In this document: positions 35,101 to 47,258 of the stretch, one piece after another
How positions within the stretch are numbered: position 1 is the stretch's first letter
Layout: the number at the start of each line of letters is the position of its first letter
NCBI GenBank assembly: GCA_963930775.1
Contig: OZ005696.1
Coordinates: 9,909,042-9,973,041, forward strand
Direction: 5' to 3'
DNA from: Cliona cf. orientalis
Lineage: Eukaryota; Porifera; Demospongiae; Clionaida; Clionaidae
DNA length: 64,000 nt
Made by a program: the position numbers and the translations under genes
The notes under the pieces: generated by a model
The model's database searches: none
Seen by the model: only the letters and a program-made list of their open reading frames with translations
Told to the model about the DNA's origin: nothing

Positions 35101-36100
35101 CCCAGCTATGATATCGGTGAGGACAACACGGTTATCAGTGTCCCCGAATATTGTGTAGAATCCCCTAGCCACCTCCTCTAAGGCCACACCCACTGAGCGC
35201 TTGTCTCGGACACACAGACAGCAGAACAGAGCACTAAGACGACGTCTGATTTTTGATTGGCTTACTGCTGTTTTATGCATAGCAACTCTTTCTGCATTCA
35301 CTCTTTCTGCTCTCCTTCCATTGCTGATACGGCGCAAACGCTGCTCCCTTGCACTGATCCAGTATGATACTTGCTTTGTCAGTAGGATATCCTCACCTCT
35401 GGTCACCATAGATACAGGGCCATTATCAGCTGCTTCTGTGACTTGTTCATCTGAATCATCAAGAAAAGAAATATGCTCCAAAAGTCCTGGGGAGAAGCAC
35501 CCAATGGGGTCAATGTAGATGAGCACTTTAATCAAGAAACACAAATAGACAAGCCACATAAAGATTGTGAGAGCTCTAGTGATATGGAGGACGGTGGAGG
35601 TGGCTGGGCAAGCCAAGAGAGCCTGACTAGAGGAACGCAACCACACAGCAATGCTAGCCACCACTAATCCACAAAATTCAAGAACAGCGATCAATCCTCG
35701 AATGAAAATGAACTTGGTAATGTGCTTCCTTGGATCAGTGTGCTTCCAAATAGAGCCACGCCCACTCTGAACCAGAATAGCTCCTTCGTTTAGCAGAAAC
35801 AGTACCTGCACTGCAGACACGGCCAGTAATGACCCATAGACTAGTCCAGGAATAGAGCATTGCAGGTCTACCACGAACAGAGCCACCAAGCACGACAGCA
35901 ACAAAGATAACCTACACTTGCATGCATGCACACACAAATAATCATCCCTCAGACCAGTCTAGTCTGTTTGCTCCATAATATTAAATTATAATGTCATGAA
36001 CTCACGTAATCAAGGCGACGGCCAGAGCTTGAATAGCTGGCAGCACAAAGTCATCACTGCCAACATTCCAGTGAAAACGCCAGCACACTACTGGAGGCAT
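32173..36100 (-). CDS. DAGLA: sn-1-specific diacylglycerol lipase (DAGL)
   Basis: Twelve exons (36006-36100, 35041-35911, 34887-34976, 34693-34817, 34464-34608, 34250-34408, 34111-34191, 33844-34052, 33711-33783, 33502-33650, 32858-33199, 32173-32782) total 2949 nt and encode 982 residues. It starts MPPVVCWRFHWNVGSDDFVL, the conserved DAGL N-terminus. Four membrane helices follow in exons 1-2. The lipase-3 fold includes LVHYMRFAMGVYGWTLHL, a Cys-rich insert with CCLCN, AVVLCIRGTLSFKDSL and the nucleophile elbow VITGHSLGAGVASVLALL (Ser532), then NDLVPR. FPPGRLLHI and MIEDHLPNHVLAALRL close the domain. The Ser/Thr-rich tail follows. DAGL makes 2-arachidonoylglycerol-type monoacylglycerols from diacylglycerol. 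Length is nearer DAGL-alpha than DAGL-beta, but paralogue identity is not settled. Confidence 0.92.
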
Positions 36101-36612
36101 CAGGCATGTATGTAGCCAGGTGATTTTGATAAGGGTTGAGAGAAGTTTGGCGGGGCAGTACGTCCTTTCCCTTCACGATCACTTGAGCTGCGCTCGCACA
36201 GCGGCAGACTAGTCTCGTGAATCAGCCCCTCCTTATCCTTGTACCCAGATACGTACTAGGTGAGAGTCCTGGGGCTGGTGAATTGAATGAACTTACTTCC
36301 AATTAATTCCATTGGAATGTACATTACGTCAGTTTGTGACGTAACCTAACCGCAATATTATATTGTGCATGTGAGGAGTTCCCCTTGTACAAATTTACCA
36401 ACTTTACCAACACAACAATACCAAAATTACCAAACTTATCATGTTGCCACAATCGACCTACGGTACCAAAAAATTTAAAGTTGTGCATGACAGCATCCAA
36501 GAAAATGATAATTTTTATGCATGATAGCACCTGATGAAAAATTTTACATTAAATTTTGTGCACCGACAAAACGATAATTTTATGCAGGACATGCATCCAT
36601 TGCCACTTCATA
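36101..36612. other. Upstream region of DAGL, no gene seen
   Basis: About 510 bp upstream of the DAGL start. It contains a short ACCAACTTTACCAA-like stretch (36395-36430) related to the ARMC3-intron minisatellite. No coding exon is recognised. Confidence 0.4.
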
Positions 36613-36848
36613 GTGTGTCAATGTCAGCTGCTCAAGCTCCTCTAGCTCTGCAGCTGCATGGAGTTATTGAAGTGTGTCAATGTCAGCTGCTCAAGCTCCT
36701 CTAGCTCTGCAGCTGCATGGAGTTATTGAAGTGTGTCAATGTCAGCTGCTCAAGCTCCTCTAGCTCTGCAGCTGCATGGAGTTATTGAAGTGTGTCAATG
36801 TCAGCTGCTCAAGCTCCTCTAGCTCTGCAGCTGCATGGAGTTATTGAA
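36613..36848. repeat. 59-bp tandem repeat, four copies
   Basis: Four almost identical 59-bp units starting at 36613, 36672, 36731 and 36790 (each begins GTGTGTCAATGTCAGCTGCT). 59 is not a multiple of three, so the open frame across it shifts each unit and is not a repeat protein. Confidence 0.9.
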
Positions 36849-38287
36849 GGTGTTCTGTCAATCACTTGTTGTGCATTAAGTTTAATTTTGGACAAGTCTT
36901 TGTTTCTTTCCCTTGCAGATGAAGCAGGCTGGAGCCACTGTGCTTGTCACTATAATAATATTATAACATTACTGTTTTGTAGCAGTTGTCATAACACACT
37001 ATATTAGTAATTATTATTGTGGATAGGCCATAATAAATATTATTATTATCATCGATGACAAAAATTTAAAATTATTAATTACTATTATAATATGCATATT
37101 ACAGAATCTACGTGTACTCCATGCAGTTATACTTTAATAATAATTAAAATAATGTGAACAGAAATTGAATGAATTGTATATATAATAATAATTATTATAC
37201 AGTCATTAATATTGCCATACTCTTCTAGTACGTATATATAGTGTGCACATGCATGCACGACTATGCAATAAAAATTATGTCATGTGATGTATAATAATAT
37301 AATAACCCAATATTATAATATTAGTGCTGTCCAGGTCATGTTCTATATACTATAGCTCCTTTTGTTATGACATTAATAATAGTAAATTATTGGATAAAAA
37401 ATAGTGTCAATAGAAATTGTACATTGAACTTAATAATAAACATTTAATATTAATTTTAGTACCATTGTAGAAGTTGCATAAACGATCGATAATAATATAA
37501 TTATGTATATGCACTGGCCATGGCTGGTGTTATGTTTGTGGCTGCACTTGCAAGAGAGTCTGTTCCAGTCGACCCAATATCTGCATCATCATCAAACACA
37601 AGTGAATAAGTTTAATTTTTTATGTCCAGAGCCAATTCTAATCAGCACATTGCACATGCAGGGCTACTAATTTAATATTCACAGACACAATAATAATAAT
37701 TATTATTATTATGAACCCTTGACCATCTCCCCAGTAGCTGCACAGTGTAGTGGTGCATGTGGTAAAAGGTCGTCAATAGAATGCGTACACATCGATCGAT
37801 GCTGGCCCCAGAAATCATGGAGATGGCGTCTAAGATCAACTCCCAACCTTGATAGCGACATGTTTCGATGCTTCAATCACAGAGACGAACTCGATAACAC
37901 AGTATTCCTTCCGAAGTTCAGGTTGGTCACGCTGCTGCAGTCGCACGCGGGCCAGCCCCTTGTGGCAGTGATGCGTGCTATATATAGCGCAAGGCTAGCT
38001 TTATTTATCCATGGCATTACGTAAGCCAAGAAAACACGTGAAGTTCAACCAACAGTACTTCTCAGAGAAAGTAGCGCTCAGCTTGTAATCTATTCGCTGG
38101 ATACACGCGTAAGATACTCTACATATTTACTGATTTTCAAGTCTCAGAAAGGCTCCAGCGAGGCCCTGAATTTTCTCATAATTACCTCATAGATTACACT
38201 ATAGGTTTCATCATAATTACACTATAATTACCTCATAACCACAGAAAAGTAAATTGCTACTGGGGAGATAATGAACAACTTGGAGAC
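36849..38287. other. AT-rich intergenic sequence, no recognised gene
   Basis: Many ATTATTATT-type runs. An open frame at 37719-38024 encodes a Cys/Arg-containing sequence with no family I recognise and no clear splice partners. I treat it as non-coding. Confidence 0.4.
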
Positions 38288-38289
38288 TA

Positions 38290-38691
38290 CGTCCAGAGTC
38301 CCTCATGAATACGCCGCCATAAATTCGAACTAGGACACATCGACAAACTGCGCATGCTCCGTATACGCGTACAATATCGGGGCGCGCGGCTTGAGCCGGT
38401 TGACCTTCACCTGCCATGTGCTCGACTGAATAGGGAAATCCCCCCCCCCCCGAGTGCGAGCTCGCCGAAGAAAGCGAACCGAGAAAATCGCCATATCTCA
38501 TCGATAGTCCACGATGTCTTCTACGCTAGGTTCGAATTCTGGGTCCCAACACCCTATCATGTGAGCTAAACATTTTGAAACAGTTTCACAGCAATTACAT
38601 CATAGGTTTCATCATAGATTTCATCATCATTTCATCATAATTTCATCATAGCAAGAGCGGAATTCTTAGTTTCTAATTGGGACTCTGGACG
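38290..38691. mobile_element. MITE-like element, 402 bp, TA-flanked
   Basis: Termini CGTCCAGAGTCCC and its exact inverse lie 402 bp apart and are bordered by TA on both sides (38288-38289, 38692-38693). The interior includes a GC-rich stretch and ATTTCATCAT repeats and has no transposase frame. Confidence 0.5.
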
Positions 38692-39916
38692 TAATGATTG
38701 TAGACCAACTGCAATCGAGTTGTATAATAATATAAATTGAATGCTTATGTCAAGTGAAACATGACTTTTAGCATACTAGCTACAGCTACCATAGCCACTT
38801 TTCATGTATTTGCACATGAACTCACTGTCAGTGAAGAGGGTCTCTTGTGTCGATTATGCTCCACATAGCTCACTGCCAGTTGCCATAGCGACCGCCACAC
38901 CTCCTTATGATATACCAACTCCGCTCCGTCCACATCATCATAATCGTAGGAGATCTGATAAAAATACATAAGCCAGAGGTAAATGATGTACACCTCAAGT
39001 ACTCTCTCTACCATTACAAGATCTATAGTATAATATTATTATAATACAAGTGAAACTAGAGAGAAAAATAACATGCTTCTATTATATTAATTTCACAGGG
39101 TTGCATACAGAAGGGGGGGGGCACTGGGATACAGCATAAATAATATTAAGCTAGAAGACATCGTTTGTAATCACAGCATTATTCACAGTATATTTACTAG
39201 TATACACACACCACAACAGTGCTAGTGTGGAGGCTGGTCTGATCACTGCTGGGAAGAGAGCGAGCTATACCAAAGTCACCCAGCATACCACGCCACTCCG
39301 CCGTCAGCAGTATGTTGGCACTGCACAATAAAGAATAATACTAAGTCAAATACACACATGCACGTACAAGTCATACAAGTATGAATACTAAGACGGGACT
39401 TAATTTTTGCACCCCAATTAATTACATGTAATTATCAAGGCAAGGATGTTCGTCCATGTCTCCCTGATGAGGCTATTCTACTATCAGCTACAGTAAATTC
39501 ATCCGATAACTTGCCTAAAAACTTTTGGTTGCCCACAGGTACATGATAAACATGAATACAGCACAAGTGCAGTGTGCACACATATCCTAAAACACTCCCT
39601 GCACATCCTATTGTGCTTTGCAGATCAGTTGTCTAGGAAAGTTAGGGGCACCTGTCTCTGTCTCTGTCTCTGTCACTGTCACTGTATAAACTGACAGCCT
39701 TTGTTACTTGTAGTATAACTTGAGAGCCACTGCCTACTTATCCATTCAACTGGACTACACAGCACAGTATACCACACCTGGCATCCCTCACCTCAGAACT
39801 CTGCTGTGTTGGTAGTCTAGTAATTCCCAGCACACCTCAACCAGTTCCACCTCCTTCACACACACACCTATACAAGGTGGCCACAAGTACTGAATATCAT
39901 TAACACACTGCATAGA

Positions 39917-42105
39917 AACTTCAAGCCATACCCAGTCACAGGGAATGAAGGCATACCAGTATGTACTACATCAGGAGTACATTAGTAATGTACTCCTGAC
40001 TACATGCACCTAGCTAACTACAGTATACCGGGGTACATGTGTATGCATGACATTGTATATAATATGCTCAAGAGTACACACAATGTCGTGATAAACTGCA
40101 TGAACACTCCTCTACAGACTATTTCAGACCATTTACATGCATTACAGTTAGTAATCATAACGATACTAGTTTAACTTGCACATGATTTTTACACTGTGCA
40201 TAAGCTAGTGCATAGCAGCTCCACTATGACTATGGATGCTTACTCGAGAATGGTACTTTGTGGCATTAGATCTCGTTTATCATAATACTTGTGGTCATGG
40301 ATCAAGTAAAAATATATTTTTTATTTATGGCCAACACAAGAGTTACTTGGATACTATGGAACCATGCATATGGCTGGTCTATAAAATGAGAAATGAGGAG
40401 ACCTCCTCTAATTAAGACACCATGCATGTACACAGCTAAAGAGTACACCAGTTAGAAGAGCAACAACATAGTTGATACTCTCACATGGCAATGTCCATTC
40501 CAATTCAAATGGGTGCTACCATGCAAGACTATACATTGCATACTCTTGGTGTAATATCTGCAAATGTACTTCTAATTACAACTGAAATAATGCAAAGGGT
40601 ACCTAAATTATTATAGGGTGGTGCTCATAAAAATTAATATTATAATGAAGATTGGTACAAGACAAAGTTGGGAATTTGAATAGCTAGGTCAAAGGATTAA
40701 TTAACAGGGACACACCACCACAAATTACACATGGTAGTAATATGCACTCCATTGTACCCTATACACATGTGCTGTGTGTGTGTGTGCAATACTACTCCAC
40801 TACCCTTATAGTATTCAACAGACCACAGAAATTTCAAGCCATACCCATGCAGCGGTAGGGAATGAAGGCATACCAGTATATATGTACTATGTCAGGAGTA
40901 CATTATAATTAGTAATGTACTCCTGACCACATGCATGTACATGTAGCTGGCAAAGAGCCTGAGGGGTGGGGCTCCCCCTCTAAGCAAATACAGTGTACAT
41001 GTTTATGCATGTATATAATTTATGCTCAAGAGAGTACACACAATGTCATGATAAACTGCATGAACACACCTCTACAGACTATTTCAGACCATTTACATGC
41101 AATACAGTTAGTAAGTCCACATCAAATTAATTTCATGTTTCTTGGACAGATGGAAGGCTGAGATAGGGTTGGTAGGTAGGCAAAAGTTATGAATCTCATT
41201 AAATGTTATGAATATCATTAAAATTCGCTGTCCTGCTATGAACAAGCTGGTTTGACCAAGAAATCAATGCAAGACTCCTCCAGAACACTGAGCCTTGATA
41301 AAATGAAGCTAGAAGCTCCTTTTCTTGGCTCCTTGTCATGGACAGCTTCTGCTGAATATGGCGATACTTGGTGGATCATGTGCTTGTGGTTTTTAAATAA
41401 TTATTTTTTTTTCCAAATCTCAGAAATAAACGGTCTACGGGTCCAAGAAACATGAAATCAAATTGATTTGGCCTAACCATAATGATACTAGTTTAACTTA
41501 ATTACACATAATATTTTCCACTATGACTATGCATGGATGCTCACTCAAGAATGGTACTTTGTGGCATTAGATCTCATTTACCATAATACTGGTGGTCATG
41601 GAGAAAGGGATGATAAGTAAACATATATTTTTTATTCATGGCCAAAACAAGAGTTACTTGGATACTGTGGAACCCTCGGCTGGTCTATAAAATGAGAAAT
41701 GAGGAGATCTCCTCTAATTAAGAAACTATGCATGCACACAGCTGAAGAGTACACCAGTTAGAAGAGCAACAACATAGTTGATATCCTCACATGGCAATGT
41801 CCATTCCAATTTAAATGGGTGCTACCGTGCAAGACTATACATTGCATACTCTTGGTGTATTATCTGCAAATGTATTTCTAATTACAACTGAAAAAATGCA
41901 AAGGGTACCTAAATTATTATAGGGTGGTGCTCATAAAATATTATAATGAAGACTGGTACAAGACAAAGTTGGGAATTTGAATAGCTGGTCAGAGGAGCAA
42001 CATCTTAGCTAATTAACGGGGACACACCACCACAAATTACACATGGTAGTAGTATGCACTCCACTGTACCCTATACACATGTGCTGTGTGTGATACTACT
42101 CCACT
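39917..42105. repeat. Tandem segmental duplication (two copies of roughly 0.9 kb)
   Basis: Copy 1 (about 39917-40800) and copy 2 (about 40831-42105) align over their length, for example CAAGCCATACCCA...GGAATGAAGGCATACCAG, AGTACACACAATGTC.TGATA and CAATGTCCATTCCAATT. Copy 2 is longer because it carries the insertion at 41114-41473. Both lie in the large intron of the decayed kinase gene. Confidence 0.85.
41114..41473. mobile_element. MITE inserted in duplicate copy 2, TA target duplication
   Basis: A 360-bp insertion absent from the matching point of copy 1 (GTTAGTAATCATAACGATAC near 40147). TA flanks it at 41112-41113 and 41474-41475. Terminal inverted repeats share ATTTCATGTTTCTTGGAC near both ends. 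The empty site in copy 1 proves insertion after the duplication. Confidence 0.85.
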
Positions 42106-42268
42106 ACCCTTATTGTATTCACAGTATGCATGACTTCCTCCAAACCACTAGTCCCTCCATACCCAGAGACACAGGGGGTTGACCCCAACCAGTCTTAATT
42201 AACAATAAAAATGCTTCTCTTACTCTCTGTACCCTTAGTGTGCATGTCTGTAGCTATCTCTATAGATA

Positions 42269-42439
42269 CTGTAAATCTGGAAATTTTCATTGTAAAAATA
42301 TTTTCGTAGTTGATGGGAGCTACGAAAGTTAGCATGCATTATTAACGCTAATGTGGTAAGGGGTCGTTCATATGAAAATTTTTTACACAAAAATTTATTG
42401 TGCGAAAGTTTCTTTACATGAAAATTTCCAGATCTACGG
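42269..42439. mobile_element. MITE, TA-flanked, family 'CYGTARAT' copy 4
   Basis: A 171-bp element with the best-preserved inverted repeats of the family: left CTGTAAATCTGGAAATTTTC and right, reverse-complemented, CCGTAGATCTGGAAATTTTC. TA lies at 42267-42268 and 42440-42441. Confidence 0.8.
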
Positions 42440-44021
42440 TACATGTGTACCTAGCTACTTTCATCATACATGAGGGGCCATATCTCACTATCACCTGAAA
42501 ACTATGGGTGCAGGTGTGCACCTCTGTACCATGACCAGCCATAAGGGTATTGGGTACTTTCTTTCTTTGATATGCAAATAACCATGGTCACAGACAACCA
42601 ATTGTGAGGCCCTATGAATAGCAGCACCAGTAGCTAAACAATCAGCCTAGCAAGTACATGTCAATATACACATAATATCTATTTATTAAAGCATTCTGAA
42701 ATGCTCTAGATGTCTACTATATCATCGTAAAATCTTCTGAAATAATTAGTGGTAGCAGTACCTCACTAAAATTGCAAGTACATGACTATACATACTGCAG
42801 ACCTTACGATAAATTTTTTTGTATCTATGGCCAGTCAAAATGTCTGAAATTTGACCGGACATTTACACCGAATACCTGGACACCAATGTATATTGTATTA
42901 TTAATAATTTTTTTTTCTTCCAACTATAATATATCAATGCTGTAGCAGGGCATGCTGTGTAATATTACAGTACACTCAGCTCAAGGCATAGAAGACCACC
43001 AGCAGATGTACAGCTGCTGAGTCATTGTGGTCAATATGTAGTTGGTGGGTGCTAGGCCCACCCTAAGCCAAGCCTCCAAAAACCATAGTTGACCCAGCCA
43101 CAGCTACTACAGTGCAGCCTAAGCCAGTAAACAGGATGCTAGTCAGACATTAGTGCTTGAACTGCACTGTTGAATGCTGCATTGATTGAATGAAAGAAAG
43201 AGTCTGGATAATAAAGTGAATGTCAGGACATGCTGGCTATTTGTCGGAAAATGTCCTATGTCCAACCATTATCATAAGGTCTGATACTGTACATGCATAG
43301 TACCTTTTAACGTCTCTGTGTATGACAACTTGCTGAGCTCGGCAATGAAGGTAGGCGAGTGCAGAGTTTGCCATATATGGATAAATAAGGCAGAGACGAG
43401 GGAGAACCATCACAACTGTAGCCGAGCACAGGGAGGAGGTGGGCATGACTTAAGCTGTAGGAGAGATAAATGTAACTAGTTTACATAACAATTCTTGGAA
43501 GTGTACATGAGCTTATGCTCAATAAATCGGTGAATTGGGCACTAAAATTAATATGAACCATGTGTTACAGTCGAAATCAACACATTCAATGATGCTATAC
43601 AACTCTGTTCTTGTGAACAATCAATCAACATAGCATTATCAGACGATGGTTACTCGTCAGACAATGGCACATGTTCCAATAGTTTAGTGCTGTTCTCCAT
43701 GGGAATTCTAGGGTTGGGAAAGGAAGGATATATATCGCTGTACATGTGCTCACCGACATTTTAATGAATGCAGTAACTATTATTGACTCTATTTAGCAGC
43801 TACTAACTTTGAGAGAGCCTGTATTTCAGTGACAAAATTCTTTGCTCCACAAACTTGAGTTATATAGTACCACCAACCAGCTCATCCTGCTCATGATAAA
43901 ACAAAAGCAGACACTGCAGTGAAGTGGCAGCAGCCATACTGAGGAGGTGGTTGACAGGACCACACCCCCCCCCCCCCCATGAATACAAACCACACTACCT
44001 CACAAGTGTATTGTAGGTCAG

Positions 44022-44056
<35 letters not shown>

Positions 44057-44108
44057 CAAATAACACTGTGAACATAATCTTGGATTCAGAGTATAATGCA
44101 GTCAGCTA

Positions 44109-44514
44109 GGGTATGGTGGGTAATTTTCGTGGAAAGTCCGAAAAGGCCCTCAAAATTAATTTTCGTGGTTTTAAATTTCGTGACAGCAACCAGTCTAGGG
44201 GCGTGGCACTGCTGCATAAGCAATGATGTAATCTATACACACTCTCTGATCTTCTTTGTTACTAAGCCATACCTACAGATACTTGGACAAAAGGCATGAG
44301 ATAGAAGAATATTAGTCTCGAAGATGCTATCAGCTGGATGACAGTGGCTACTGTTGCTTGATAACACTGGAAAGTGTTGGCCGTGTTGCCACGATGTTTG
44401 TGGCCAGACCCATTATCATGGACTCACATAGTACGTACCATATCACAGTAGGCATTAATTTCGTGGGTGGGTTCGTGACTGCCAAGTCAACCACGAAAAT
44501 TACCCGCCATACTG
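44109..44514. mobile_element. MITE 'GTATGGYGGGTAATTTTCGTGG', 406 bp
   Basis: Terminal repeats GTATGGTGGGTAATTTTCG and its inverse (CGAAAATTACCCGCCATAC) are bordered by TA (44107-44108 and 44515-44516). Further inward ATTTTCGTGG copies in both orientations suggest subterminal repeats. No transposase frame. Confidence 0.75.
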
Positions 44515-45202
44515 TACCATATTATTACACTACCTCAGGGCTCTGCAGAATCTCTAAATTACAATAATTATTATAATATTATTATAAACCTCGTAAACGA
44601 AAAGTGAGGTTTCATGATCTACATGAAAGTCCAAATCGCCCAAGGCAGTACTTTGGGCATATACTGTACATTAGCACACTTGTGTACACATGGCTTCAAC
44701 AATCACGTATGTAGTTTTAAAAGTAGCACCATGCACAACTAGCTGATCAAAATAATAACGACAAAGCTTACCCTCTGCTCAATAATGCTGAGCTGGCGCA
44801 TATGTCTGTCATCATGTAATCGTGGAGATGGTGAACCAGTGCCTTCCAATTGTGAATAGCACCACTGTCCAGAGACACACACAGACCGGTGAATACAGGC
44901 ATAGGAAGATCAAGTAAATACGGAGCTGTAGATGAAAGATCACACTGAATTAATTATGAAAGTCGTGCAGCATCGAACATTCACCAGCGAAAGGGAGTAG
45001 CTCTACACATACAAAATACTTCAAAGTTGCTGGCTACGTACGTACCTCCTTCCTTTCGCCTCCAGCTCATGGTCAATAAGTTGTGGGATTAATCGGCAAG
45101 AGTGAAAACATATAGTAAACCTCCCAGCTTTCTCTTTCTCAGTCTAGAATAGCATCACAGCTCAGTGGGGCGTGGGGAATTCTGTAGAGGAGTGGCTCGC
45201 CC

Positions 45203-45212
45203 GCGCATGCGC
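45203..45212. promoter_or_regulatory. NRF1-like palindrome upstream of the kinase remnant
   Basis: GCGCATGCGC lies 133 bp upstream of the ATG at 45070 (minus strand). Similar sites stand before NCAPD2 (15847) and Brambleberry (29842). Confidence 0.4.
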
Positions 45213-46606
45213 TAATTATTATTATTCGGGCGTGCTGTAGGAATTGGAAGGAGGACAACTGTAGGTCACCAATCCATACATGTAACTGGAATCCGATACG
45301 CGAGTACAGGTATTACAACACTGGGCTCGGGGTGGCCGTGGACTGGGAATGAGGCTCTAGTATGTACGCAAAGCACACTGATACGCAAATAATTTTAATA
45401 GCGCTCATAGGCATTGCGCATTGACAATAATAATTAGCGTATAAGCGCATGTATAGCAATGATCTGCGCGCGCTCGCGAAGAAATTCTATGTAAAATGTC
45501 TAGGACCTAAGAGATGGACTTGGAGCTGGTGGTACTACTAGAATAATAATAACGGCAGAGTGATCGACCTACACCTAATGTTATGGAACGAAGAGTTTGA
45601 AACTTACAATGTAAGTCACATGGGGCTGTAGATACATCCGCGATCACACGCAAAGAGCCCTGCCACGAGCATCAAGTTAGCGTTTATATTATGATCTTGG
45701 TGTAGCTAGATGCCAAACGCTCTACCATCATTAGAAAAGCCTTGGGGGGGGGGGGGGGGGGGTATATATTTATGAAAGCACCTGGCCCTGTATGTAGCTA
45801 CTCTATCAATAATATTATTATGCTAAATGTACCTTATCATTAGAGAAGCATTTATTAGACTGAGTATTACAATTTTCTTTTGAGTTTTTGTTCGTTTGCA
45901 GGTCGATTTTAAATGCAATTGGTGATGTAGATGCTGTGACCAGACGATGATAAATCTATGGGAAGGTGAGGGTGATTATTAAGTAATAGCTAAAAGTGAC
46001 TCTGGCTAGCCTCGTCCCCAGACCCTGTCACCTTTTCATTGTTACACACAAAATGGGAGGACCTTGGATCACACGAGAAGTGTCACATAATGCCATTGAT
46101 TAATGCGGGCTGCTTGAATGCTGAAAATCGGCTGTTTTCATATTATATGTGCCTTCAAGTGTAGTAGCATGCTGTACACTACCACTCCAGAGCGAAACGT
46201 CGAAGGTACATGTACCTTAAATGATTGTACATAATATACTGCGGTGGTGACAAACCATGCTTTTATATATAGACTACTGAACTCCACAGTTTCTCATCTT
46301 TCTGTTAGAAATCTTATTGGTGATATATACTTTTATAGACTAGTGTCTGAAAGCTTCATAGATAGTAGCTAGCAAAGCATGCATCTGACATTAATTTTAT
46401 CTCCCAGTGTTTGAGTCTGTGGGTAACATTGAAAATCCTTGGGATAAGGCTAATAAAGACAGCCAATTGTATCATAATATATTTTATACATTGAGTACTA
46501 AGAGGGTGGATGTGTCCTTATGTATGCAGTAGAACAATTATTGTAGGATTATGCGGTTTTGGTTGAGTCTCATAAATTACCATACTCGCTCTAATTATTT
46601 GAACAT

Positions 46607-46709
46607 TCCTAATAGCCTGAATAATAAGTTTAATTTCCTTTGTAATTCATTGAATGAACATTCTAATAGCCTGAATAATAAGTTTAATTTCCTTTGTAAT
46701 TCATTGAAT
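46607..46709. repeat. Two-copy direct repeat
   Basis: A unit beginning CTAATAGCCTGAATAATAAG occurs twice, about 56 bp apart, nearly identical. Confidence 0.75.
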
Positions 46710-46808
46710 ATCCAAACTTTCAAGTTTTCTCACCCATTCTAATCAACTGAATGACCACGCGGTACACAGCATGATAGGAGCTCAAGACAACTCTTACGTT
46801 CATTGCAG

Positions 46809-46903
46809 AGTATGGCTACCACATTTTGGACAGCATCTATGAGCGGAAAGATAACATGGACTTAGTTATAGTGAGCACAGCGGCGACACTAGACCTGAGC
46901 TGA
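46809..46903 (+). other. Possible terminal coding exon of an unrecognised gene
   Basis: After a good acceptor (CATTGCAG) the frame reads EYGYHILDSIYERKDNMDLV and runs to TGA at 46901, with AATAAA at 46908-46913. A donor-like GTGAGC lies inside at 46871. I do not recognise the protein and cannot place convincing upstream exons. Confidence 0.25.
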
Positions 46904-47194
46904 AGACAATAAACTATAGTTGGACATTGACTGCTGTTTCATTATCGCTAGTGCTTTCTCCATTTTTGTACACTCTAACGAGCCATTGGCTGAATTAACC
47001 GAACGACGATATTAGTAATTATTTTTGGGTGTTCAGATAATTAGAGCAAGTACAGTACCTTCAAATTTACTCTGTGGGGATGAATCCTCACATTAATTTT
47101 ATCACCGTAAGGGGAGAAGTTATCATAATTATTAAGCTACATAAACCAGCATACAAAAGCGCTGCCAGCTACATAGCCATACATTCAAACAGTA

Positions 47195-47258
47195 TGACGT
47201 CATATTATGGTCGCTAGGGAGCTGCTGTAGTTGCTATGGTTGTGGTCGGATGACGTCA
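47195..47258. promoter_or_regulatory. Pair of CRE-like TGACGTCA sites
   Basis: Perfect TGACGTCA palindromes at 47195-47202 and 47251-47258. Between them GTTGCTATGG resembles an RFX X-box half-site. No adjacent gene is recognised on either side. Confidence 0.45.

Larger units (their letters stand above)
38760..45070 (-). pseudogene. Decayed IRAK-like death-domain kinase
   Basis: Two intact 5' exons (45046-45070 and 44772-44925) encode MSWRRKEGAPYLLDLPMPVF and WKALVHHLHDYMMT, a death-domain-like N-terminus as in IRAK/Pelle. Kinase fragments follow in order on the same strand. A piece near 43806-43862 reads KNFVTEIQALSK (alpha-C). An exon at about 43305-43436 has HAHLLPVLGYSCDG, then in another frame LIYPYMANSALAYLH and VVIHRDVK. 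39208-39319 encodes SANILL...LGDFGIARSL. 38841-38961 encodes a C-lobe end, LWQLAVSYVEHNRHKRPSS. Problems seen: a frame change between the hinge segment and LIYPYM, no 25-30 residues between the hinge and the ALAYLH helix, no recognisable beta-3 VAxK, no GT..APE segment after DFG, and introns full of repeats. A functional gene with missed exons is possible but less likely. Confidence 0.6.

Noticed and set aside
37719-38024. A 101-codon plus-strand frame
   Set aside because: No recognisable domain, no splice partners and no poly(A) context; length is compatible with chance.
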